Positions 55,624-64,000 of a stretch of DNA of 64,000 bases are shown here, in pieces. Source of the stretch: Cydia pomonella (Eukaryota > Arthropoda > Insecta > Lepidoptera > Tortricidae); NCBI RefSeq assembly GCF_033807575.1, contig NC_084721.1, positions 1,178,001 through 1,242,000 of the forward strand. The letters are read 5' to 3'. Position 1 is the first letter of the stretch; the number at the start of each line of letters is the position of its first letter. A program made the position numbers and the translations under genes. The notes beneath the pieces are model-generated. The model searched no databases and was not told the DNA's origin. It saw only the letters and a program-made list of their open reading frames with translations.

Positions 55624-56532
55624 TTACCCCCTTATTCATAAACGCCTACTAAAGTTGACAAGCCGCTAATAATCGACCGGCCGGTATGATAACAGGCGCG
55701 CTCAGTTTGTGATATTTGCATTCATTATGTTGTTTACGATATTATGGAGCCGACCGGCATATGGAGAAGTGACGGCAAGAGACCTGACGGGATGTCCTTG
55801 ATTCCGTGGAGTATGGGGCGGGTGCTGGTGTGGGATGCAACCTGCGTGGACACGCTAGCCCCGTCACATCTCCACGGAACCTCGGTAAGGGCGGCAGCTG
55901 CTGCGGAGGCGGCTGAAAACGCAAAGGTGGGGAAATACCGCGGTCTCGGTGCCGAATACAGTTTTGTTCCGTTCGGCGTCGAGACCCTGGGTCCGTGGGG
56001 TCCTGGCGCTCTGAGTCTCTTTAGAGACCTTTCAAAGAGACTCAGGGACGCAACTGGGGACCGGAGAGCTGGCAGTTACCTCGCTCAACGCATCAGTCTG
56101 GCAGTTTAGCGGGGTAACGCAGCCAGCATCATCGGGACCTTGCCGCAGGGACCTTTTTTAGATTTAGTTTAGTTTAGTGTAGTTTTATTTTTGTATAGTC
56201 TGTATTTAGATTAATTGTAATTTTAAGTTTTTATTTATTGTTTCTGACATGTTTTTGTACTTGATTTCTTAGACACAATAAAACGTTTACGAATTAGATG
56301 TGTAGGTGTATTGCATTGTATAGTTAATTATTAAATACTGCAGAATGGAGTATCGAGACAAACCATTGTGGTTTAACGATACTTTTTGATGAAATATTCT
56401 TTAATTGTGATTTATCTGTAATAAAAAAAGGGACAACCTTTCCTTCATACGTCGTCGTCATATATAATACGTCAGAAAGGGACAAACGATTATTAGCGGC
56501 TTTTTAGTAGACGTTTATGAATAAGGGGGTTA
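55624..56532. mobile_element. Hairpin MITE J, copy 3, split by a retroelement fragment
   Basis: The left arm TTACCCCCTTATTCATAAAC...GCCGCTAATAATCG stops at 55677; the right half resumes near 56430 with TTCCTTCATACG and runs to GAATAAGGGGGTTA. About 750 bp are inserted between. Confidence 0.88.
55744..56109 (+). pseudogene. Retroelement-derived ORF fragment (RPDG / VWDATCVDTLAPSH)
   Basis: 121-codon frame: RPDGMSLIPWSMGRVLVWDA (13-39 region), TCVDTLAPSHLHGTS, GLGAEYSFVPFGVETLGPWG, LFRDLSKRLRDATGDRRAGS and YLAQRISLAV, then TAG. Reading through the TAG continues RGNAASIIGTLPQGP, so the stop (CAG to TAG type) is probably a mutation. From memory this segment recurs as the C-terminal part of a non-LTR reverse transcriptase family across invertebrates; the RPDG...D spacing resembles a restriction-like nuclease, but that is inference. 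An AATAAA follows near 56276. The copy sits inside MITE J copy 3. Confidence 0.6.
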
Positions 56533-56689
56533 GACTTTATTTCTCAATTATGTGTTTTCGAATTTGACAGCTGATGTAGGTTTTAGAGGCGCTGTCGGGC
56601 TACTCATGAAGTTCGATAATTAAGTAACCACAAAGCATATGGCGCGTACAGCGGTCAAATTTGGGAAAATATATTTTTCACCACACCAA

Positions 56690-57175
56690 CTGGTAAAGGC
56701 CCTCTTGATTGTTCAAAAACTAATGAGAAAGTTGCATTTTATCCACATGTGGGCAAAGTAATCAGATACAAATGTTGAGTTGTTTCCTTATGTTTGCTAG
56801 TGGAATTGACTTTTAAATGATGATTTTGAATGATAATTTTATTATTACATTCATTTGGATTTGATTTAATTAAAATATTTTGGTATTTTATACTTAAATA
56901 AGAATAAGAAACCATTTATTGCCACACAAAATACAATGTTTAACTTAAAAAAAAAGGCATGCGCGGCAAAAGGATACTTAATAGTTTCTTCGCGTTGGTG
57001 TGGTGAAAAATTTTGTGTTTCAGTCGGAGACAGAGTTTGTTTAACCCTCGTGCCTTGAAACCCTCGCAAAGCTCAAGATTCAATTTCTCGAGCCACTAGC
57101 TTTGCTCGTGGTTCAATTTTGGAATCTTTCGCTGGCTCTCAACTTTGCCCCCTTGTAAAACAAATAACTATTATT
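56690..57175 (+). repeat. Dispersed repeat L copy
   Basis: Shares GAGTTGTTTCCTTATGTT, TTTGTTTAACCCTCGTGCCT, TGAAACCCTCGCAAAGCTCA and TTGCCCCCTTGTAAAACAAA with 13470-13885. Confidence 0.7.
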
Positions 57176-57526
57176 AGCCTTTACAACGCTTATACGATCA
57201 ATAACACTTTGTAGTATCGTGCACCGAGGTCCATTTTCACGTATTCACATATTATAGAGAAGGGACAAGGTGGCAAGCTCACGATGCTTGGGCACGCATG
57301 CGTAATGGCTTTGCGTAGAAAAGCGCACAGAAGCGATGCCTTCGCGAGCCGCCGGGTTTCGCAACTATTAAGGCACATCTACACATTTTCAACGAAATCG
57401 AGACCAAGTACGTGATATTTTGTAAAAATATAGATTAATGCTACATATTTATAGAAGAGTTGAGGAGTATCTATTTAAAAGGGCTTAGTTATTTCTCTAT
57501 GAAAAACCATACAAAAATAAGCGGGT

Positions 57527-57638
57527 CGGCAACGCGCATGTGGCACCCCTGGGGTTGCAGTCGTCCATAATCTGCGGTGACTGCTTACCATCAGGCGGGC
57601 CGTATGCTTGTTTGCCACCGTCGTGGTATAGAAAAAAA
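57527..57638 (-). repeat. Dispersed repeat C, minus copy
   Basis: GGTCGGCAACGCGCATGTGG and GACTGCTTACCATCAGGCGG, GCCGTATGCTTGTTTGCCAC: complement of 9640-9822. Confidence 0.75.
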
Positions 57639-60600
57639 GGCCTTTTAAAAGGAGCCCTCAGTTATAAAGTTAAATAAAAATCGTGCATCCAGATGGCGCT
57701 GCACGGCATTATACGTTTTATGGTAACTGAATGATCAAACGTCAACTTTTGACATCCAGTTACTACCTCATAATTTTCGAGGACGTACAGCAACACCTAC
57801 TTTAGCAGCCAAATTTGAGGCACGAATTTTTCTTAAAACTTTATAACTCTTCTACTATTCACAACTTTTTAGTTTTAGTGTATCCTGTGGCTAAAGAACA
57901 AATAGTTAAAAGTTGCGAAAATAATTCATAATAAAAGTAACAAAGCACAAAAAGTGTAAATTGACGAAAAACCAGGTACCGTATAATTTAACTAAATATA
58001 CAAATCAATCGAATTAATTTATGATTAGCATTTGTGCTAATAAATTATAAAAATAGACTTATATCACAACCATAGCTATAATTGTATAATAACTATGTCT
58101 TTTGGGGTCATGATTCCGTTAAGCCATAGGAATGCTAGGCAATATAAAAATATGATATATATTGATGAATTATCTAAGGACTATTGTAGCCAATATTTTA
58201 TATATTTAAGCCAGTTATGTTTACTGAAGGCCTTATTATCTCATTTACACGAAGTTTAACTTTACTATAGACATTATACCTATATTATATTTTATAACTA
58301 TATTTTGAACAAAATTAAAACAATTATATTACGGTAATGTTAATGATTAGGAAACAGAATAATGTCCATAGTAAAAGCAAAGAGAATTTGAAATAGAGGT
58401 GGATTGTCAAAGAAAACTTTGTAGCCACAGTAAATTTACTGCCTTCTTTCATATTTAACAAATTTAACACATCAGTGAAAGAATAAGTCAAATGATGTTC
58501 TAAAAGTTTTAACCATGTGTCAAAAGATTTACTGTGGTTACAAACTTTTCTTTGACAATCCACCTCTATTTCAAATTCTCTTTGGTAAAAGGGCACCCTG
58601 TTTTATATTATTTTAATATTATTCATGTTTTAAGTTCAATTTACAACATATAATAATTATATACATAGAATAGAATACCAGTACACACTTTCTTGCAACG
58701 CGTGGTACCTATATGCATATAAATTTAATAATGACATCTAGATGACGAATAGTATGCAACTGGTGGTTCCAGGAACGAAGTATATATACTATTTTATTCT
58801 TTATTAGTCTATTATTGTGTGTTGCAAGAGAGTATGTCCGGTGTTAGAAATCTTATATTAATTAACAGATTTAATTTGATATCAGTTCTCAGTAGAACGC
58901 TAAACTCTTCCGGGCGATGCCGCGGGCAAAAGCTTGTCTTAATATAAAATTGACGTGGAACTAAATTAATTCATGGTCAAAAACTAATAGAAATTATTAT
59001 CACATTAACAATACTAACCTAGACACTAACAACCGATTAAAGACAGTATTTCAGTGGGCTTAGTACAAATGCATTAAGGTTTCGCAACTATTAAACCCAT
59101 TTATGTTTAATACTGTATTTAGAGTCAATCTAAAATAGAGTTAGGACTAAGTTAAGTTTGGCGTTTAAAATATGACGTAAAAACTGTGTATCTTTTTGTG
59201 GTAATGGTATGCATTTTGAGGTAACTGGATGATTCATGGTCGAATGTGAGATCGTTTGATAACATAGCCTACCTCATATATGTAATATCATAATATTCAC
59301 GAAGTACGCGGGGGCATATAATTTTACTTTGAAGTCGATATTAAAAATGATATCCAGGCGGAGAATAAAATGGGGCTTATTTCAATTGAATGGACTATCT
59401 TGAAACTTACTTAGTCCGATTTTGTATGAGCGCAATGCCATCTGTACTAAATCCTCTCAATCGGTTCAAACAATTCAATACTAACTACATTTATTATTTA
59501 CTTAACGATAATTGTTCTCTGCGATCAGAGATCGAACATTTACGGAACTCGCCACGTGCAAAAATATACTTTACCAACTTTGGGTGCTTTATACAGTAAA
59601 CTCTAACGTCTGAGTCATTAGATCGAATTTACAATAGAGAATGTCCTCAAATGAAAAAATAAAAAGAAACATCTTCATTAACTTTGACAATGTTAAGTTA
59701 CAATTGGTGCCGTGAAGAGGATTTTTAAGAATAATTCACATGTTCAAAAACAATGGAAAATCAAATCTAACAGAAACGTAATAGGGTATTGTTTCGCTTA
59801 CACATAACAACAAACACAAAGGAAGACTTTCATACGCCTTAAAGTAAATTGCACAAAATATACAGACAACATTATATGCCTTACAAGTATAAGAATGAAA
59901 TGGAAAATATAAGTAAAATATCGTTTGGAATCAGTTTAAGGACAATCCCGGAATGATAAGAAGTACACGGTAAAGTATGCTTTGCTGCTTACGCAATAAG
60001 GTTGGTATTTTAACAACGACGGCTATTATATCTGTACGCTTTTAAAAGGCGCACAAGAACTAATAAAATAACTGCTAAACTTTATTAAGTTTGAGTTATT
60101 TTTTTCCTTTTTTTAATGATTTTATTATATAACAAAGCATACAATACCGTGTCCAATCGTTCTAACATAAAACATAAAGAACACAATTCCAAATCTGACC
60201 AATTTTCATAGTGGCCTGCACATTCAAAAGTAAACCTTAACAACAGCAGCACAGAACACATATCGGTTCAGACTTGGATATTTGGACAACAAAGTATAAA
60301 TAGGAAGGCACCCGTGGTCCGCGCCATCACACTGCGTCGCTTTTGCTGCTTACAATTCTCATTTTATAAAGGGGATTAAGAACATTGGAAACGGGTCATG
60401 TTGTATGGGGATTTTAACGAAAACTGATCCGTTTTCATTGCTTTTGAGTGATCATCTGTGGGAGATAACGCGATTTAAATTAATGGTGTTTGCACGGCGC
60501 ATGTAACCCGCGTATGTTGAGGCATCTGTGACAACAACAGTATAAAGAACTATGCAGGTATGAGCATGTGGCAGCGCGGGCTACTACAAATGACATTGAG

Positions 60601-60796
60601 CAAGTAGTCCGCGCCAATACTGCACGATGTACACCCAGCCGCAAAACTGCATGGCTACTTATTAAATTAAGTCATTCATAATATGCCTATGCAATTAAGT
60701 AACTCGCTGTACATGCACACGGGAGCCACTGCCCTGCTTATCGCAAATGTAGTATTTGCAAGAAAAAAACCTTTAATAAGGGCCTTATTAAAGGAG
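57639..60796. other. AT-rich gene-poor stretch
   Basis: Apart from repeat K at 58370-58600 no feature is recognised. Open frames here are short with no family signal. Confidence 0.45.
58370..58600. repeat. Dispersed repeat K copy, inverted-repeat form
   Basis: GCAAAGAGAATTTGAAATAG and GAGGTGGATTGTCAAAGAAA at the left face complements ending TCAAATTCTCTTTGG at the right; about 230 bp. This shows the family is TIR-bounded. Confidence 0.75.
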
Positions 60797-60955
60797 AATA
60801 AGATAAACACAGAGCGAGCAGCGTCGCGAGGAAATTCTCTCGCGCGGCATACGGTTCATGTAGACGTGCCTCGGCCGAGGCACGTTTACATTGGCCATTT
60901 GCCACGCGAGGAAACTTCCTCGCGACGCTGCTCGCTTTGTGTGGACCCGCTTATT
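60797..60955. mobile_element. MITE G, third copy
   Basis: AAGATAAACACAGAGCGAGC...GTCGCGAGGAAATTCTC, centre GTGCCTCGGCCGAGGCAC, right arm ending TTTGTGTGGACCCGCTTAT. Confidence 0.75.
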
Positions 60956-61122
60956 ATTGCATTTGCGATGAATAGGGCAGCACTAGTAAGCTTGAGTAAG
61001 TTCGCATGATTACGTAGGTCGCGCTGCAACACGCGCAAGTTACACGCGAAGTACACAAGAACCAAGAAGTGACCGCTAGTCGTTACCGCGCGCAGTGATG
61101 ATCCCGTCCCCCGGCCGGGCGG

Positions 61123-63129
61123 CTACCGCAGCCGGCGGTAGAGCATGTAGAGCAGCAGCAGCAGCAGCGCCAGCGCGTGCGCCAGCAGCAGCGCGAGCGC
61201 GGCGGCCCCGCGCAGCGCGCAGGCGCACAGCGCGCGCGCACAGGCGAGCTCCGCGCGCCGTCAGCCCGTGCCGCACTTGCCCGCCTCGAACACGCCCTGC
61301 CGGGGCCCCACACACTTTCTTATTCTACTACTCATGTACTGCATAATTATTTACAGTACATATGGCGCTACTTTCCCGCACGCGTGCGAGAATGAGCACT
61401 TTCCATGCATATGTCAAAACTTTAAAGAGCCATATGTACTGTAAAACGTTGTACGATACACGTGTGAATAGGTAATTCGCAACTCGTGTTGATTTAATAC
61501 ATTCCTATTTTCTGCACTTGTATCGTAAATAACTATTTCCATCGTATTTTCTCGAAAACGTTCGTATTTGTCATACTACATCAGTCAACCTTAGTACTTT
61601 TTCACGCCACTGTTCGGAAATGTGGTCTAAAACCAAGCTGGAAAGTAGGCAATAGCTGTAGCACCTGAACCACTTCGACTACAATGTTTCATTGTTATCA
61701 TTATCTGTCATTGGTGATGGACTAATAGATCGTTTTTAGGCGCAACTTTTTCCTTAAAAAATATAGAAACAAATTACTTGTTTAAAAAAAAGAAACGTCA
61801 AAACCATTCAGTTCACGCTTAAGGCGTTTTTACTTTTGTAGCTGTTTCTGGTTTTTTTTAGCAAAAACGCTTCTAAGTTTAGAGTCGGTTTGAAGTAAAC
61901 AACAGAAAAACGCCTCTTAAAAATGATAAAAAAAGTAAAAAAGAATTGGATAGTGTAAATTGTGTTTGACTAAAAAAAAAAAACGTATCCACGCTATAAA
62001 AATGAGTTCTTCTAGTGAAGAAAATATAAATGTTCCTGGCAAAAATACATCGCTTTCTTTCAACAATTGTTCTCACACCAATATAAATATTAATTTCTAT
62101 TAAAGTACTTACAGTTATGCATATGTTTTCTTATTTCCTCGCAGTAGTCGTGAAAAGCACTATGTAATGCCTCGGCCGGAAACGCTAAAGATGGACTCGT
62201 ATTATTTGAGCGCTTCCATTAACGTGTCGGCCCTTAAACTCACTCGTCCATCTTTGAGCAGTTTTCCAGCCTCGCCTACAATGTTCTGTTTATTTATAAA
62301 ATAGCAGGACACGTTCGTGCGTTTCCGTGAAAATACGATGGAATGGTAAGTGAAAATATGATGTTGCCGAGGGATGGAACGAAAGGCATTTTTGATTAGG
62401 ACCTTTTGCCAGTCCTCGGTTATTTACACCAAAATATATATAGTGTTTTTCTCAAACATGTAAGGAAATACTGAAATATATAATATATTTAGCGAATGTT
62501 TGTTCCGCGTAGTTGCGTGCACCGCGCCCCCGGACGCGGCACCGCGTGCAGGACGCGTCGGTTCCAAGTTTGATCTTTATTCTTCCACTGATATGTGTTA
62601 AGTTTGTCCAATATCAAAAAGTGGCGCTATCTAATAGATCAATTCCAAAGGTATGGCGGCATCGTTTCGAGCAAAGACGTCACAGCCTTTAGCCGATGCC
62701 GCTACTTTTGATATTTAACGTATGTAACAAATTAAATACATATCAGAATCAAATTGCGTTCTAAAAGTTTTAAACTGTAGCTACACTTCTTTTACAGTCC
62801 ACCTCTACTTCTTTTTTCAAATTGAAAGAACTCAAATTAAATTCACTTTGTCGATACCTAGCTCCCACTAGAGAGCAACTGCTGAAGAACCTTTGTTTCG
62901 TTTGTCTATTAAGACTGTTTACGGGAATGTATGTACGTACCCGTCGAAAGAAGGGCGAGAAGGAGACGAGCGCGTGCGGCGTGAGCGGCGCGCAGTGCAG
63001 CGGGCAGCGGCGGTCGGCGGCGCACACGGCCAGCAGCCGCCGCAGGAACGCCTCCAGCGCGCCGCGCCGCGCGCGCGCCACGCCCTCCGACTGCCACAGC
63101 TGGCGCGGCGGGAACGGGATCGACGCCAC
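61123..63129 (-). CDS. Unidentified gene: PX-like exon and terminal exon with in-frame TGA
   Basis: Two GC-rich exons stand out from AT-rich surroundings. Exon 63129-62941 (63 codons, phase 0, acceptor GGCAG, donor GTACGT) reads VASIPFPPRQLWQSEGVARA, RRGALEAFLRRLLAVCAADR, then ALVSFSPFFRR. The Pro-rich lead, basic patch and RRxxLExFLRxLL helix resemble the second half of a PX phosphoinositide-binding domain. Exon from 61296 (acceptor CCGGCAG) continues in frame as GVFEAGKCGTG, then TGA at 61263-61261. The same frame stays open 45 codons more to TAG at 61125-61123 and encodes LRGAAALALLLAHALALLLL then LLYMLYRRLR, like a C-terminal membrane anchor. Upstream exons would lie right of the window. 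Both acceptors are pyrimidine-poor, so the model is tentative. Confidence 0.5.
61361..61531 (+). mobile_element. Foldback element M copy
   Basis: TTACAGTACATATGGCGCTA...CGCACGCGTGCGAGAATGAG...CATATGTACTGTAAAACG, then a shortened second module ending CACTTGTATCGTAA. Lies just past the unidentified terminal exon. Confidence 0.8.
61596..62285 (+). repeat. Dispersed repeat H, short copy
   Basis: Same blocks and order as 41551-42562 (TTTTCACGCCACTGTTCGGA to CTCGCCTACAATGTTC), without the 400-bp inner block. Confidence 0.75.
62585..62850 (-). repeat. Dispersed repeat K copy
   Basis: ACTGATATGTGTTAAGTTTG, TGGCGCTATCTAATAGATCA and GCGTTCTAAAAGTTTTAAAC match the family; in the intron between the two GC-rich exons. 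Confidence 0.65.
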
Positions 63130-63196
63130 CTGCCATTGTACACTTCGTTACTACTGTGCAAAGTGTATCGTTATGTTGTACTCCCGAGATATATTT

Positions 63197-63406
63197 TACA
63201 GTACATATGGTGCTACTTTCCCGCACCCGTGCGGGAATGAGCAGTTTCCGTGTATATGTCGAAATTTTAAAGAGCCATATGTACTGTAAAACGTTGTACG
63301 ATACACGTGAGAATAGGTAATTCGCAACTCGTGTCGATTTAAAATATGTGTTTTAATTTATCACCACTCATTGCGAATTTCCTATTTTCTGCACTTGTAT
63401 CGTAAA
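63197..63406 (+). mobile_element. Foldback element M copy
   Basis: TTACAGTACATATGGTGCTA...CGCACCCGTGCGGGAATGAG...AGAGCCATATGTACTGTAAA, then ACGATACACGTGAGAATAGG...CACTTGTATCGTAA. It lies just upstream (minus strand) of the PX-like exon. Confidence 0.8.
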
Positions 63407-64000
63407 TAACTGTTTTCTACTCGTCGACTATAATGGTTGAATTAAGATTTCGTATACCAAACTCTAATTGCGTAGGTACGTTTAATGTATGAGTTCCCAA
63501 CTCAAATCTATAAGATTCATTTCGATACACTGTAACTATAAAAAAAAAAAACAAATTCTCTTTGGTATCACGATTCATGCCTTTGCTTCGGTTAATGCGT
63601 TATTATATTAAGAATTTCTAAACACTTAGGGAACATACACATACTACTACTTTTAATTACCTATCATGCTTTGTCACAGCGGAGAGGAGGAAGGGGGCTT
63701 AGATTTTCATCACGTAGTCAATATATTCAATTCAATTCAATTCAAATATACTTTATTCATGTAGGCCTAGCAACAAGCACTTATGAATAGTAAGACAGTA
63801 TTACATATAATTATCTTAATCTAATTATCAGAGCAATTTATTGATGTTGTAAATATTATTCCATATATACCTAATACTAATGAATATAATTCATAGATCA
63901 AATTTAATACTAAAACTTTCACAAAATATAGTCATACAAATTTTTTTTTATAAAAAATACTAGTCTAGATTGTTTCTAGAATAAATTCTAAATGTCAAAC
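63407..64000. other. Window right edge, AT-rich, LINE-type tail
   Basis: From 63724 AATTCAATTCAATTC repeats run into ATACTTTATTCATGTAGGCC, which resembles the 3' UTR and microsatellite tail of a minus-strand LINE that would continue past the window. No exon is recognised. Confidence 0.4.

Noticed and set aside
60683..61009. 108-codon plus ORF
   Set aside because: Most of it is the hairpin of MITE G; no family resemblance.
61123..61296. Selenocysteine reading of the TGA
   Set aside because: No SECIS-like structure seen and, as I recall, Lepidoptera studied have lost selenoprotein machinery; stop readthrough or sequence error is more likely.
61095..61395. Ala/Arg-rich plus-strand ORFs
   Set aside because: Shadow frames of the GC-rich minus-strand terminal exon.
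62822..63240. Plus-strand ORFs over the PX-like exon
   Set aside because: Composition-driven shadows; only the minus frame has splice sites and domain-like pattern.

Overview
The window looks like nuclear DNA of a moth or butterfly. The background is AT-rich, the genes are intron-rich with GT-AG junctions, and the introns and spacers are packed with short terminal-inverted-repeat (TIR) elements, two tRNA-derived SINE families and 5'-truncated LINEs whose repeat motifs I associate with Lepidoptera. No operon logic, rRNA or CRISPR array is present. Gene models below were built by eye from splice junctions; each recognised model keeps its reading frame across all exons.

Layout, left to right. 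(1) 217-6529, minus: a radial spoke head protein of the RSPH4A/RSPH6A type, cut by the left window edge, with one exon tandemly duplicated inside the following intron. (2) 7040-13424, plus: MTG1, the circularly permuted mitochondrial ribosome-associated GTPase, head-to-head with the radial spoke gene and with introns full of nested mobile elements. (3) 13425-25451: mostly repeats, with one unidentified Ser-rich open block (20391-21098, plus) and one orphan candidate terminal exon (23619-23726, minus). (4) 25452-27112, minus: a BLVRB-like flavin/biliverdin reductase. (5) 28147-44882, plus: RRP5/PDCD11, the S1- and HAT-repeat ribosome biogenesis factor, 19 exons and 1233 aa. (6) 45440-46054, minus: NAA80-type actin N-acetyltransferase, single coding exon. 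(7) 47340-50331, plus: EEF1AKMT1, the eEF1A lysine methyltransferase. (8) 50332-61000: a gene-poor repeat field. (9) 61123-63129, minus: two GC-rich exons of an unidentified gene with a PX-like segment and a membrane-anchor-like extension after an in-frame TGA.

The recognised genes are housekeeping or ciliary. Several concern translation (RRP5 in rRNA processing, MTG1 in mitoribosome assembly, EEF1AKMT1 on elongation factor 1A), but nothing shows that they form one system; they are simply neighbours.

The most unusual signal is repeated local duplication of exon pieces: a 133-bp array in the radial spoke gene, a six-copy 145-bp array carrying the same splice donor in RRP5, a decayed copy of RRP5 exon 6 inside its next intron, and a stop-containing copy of the last RRP5 exon just past its poly(A) signal. 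Other points of interest are a possible TGA-C stop readthrough that would add a tail anchor, MTG1 splice acceptors that abut mobile elements, and several clearly nested insertions.
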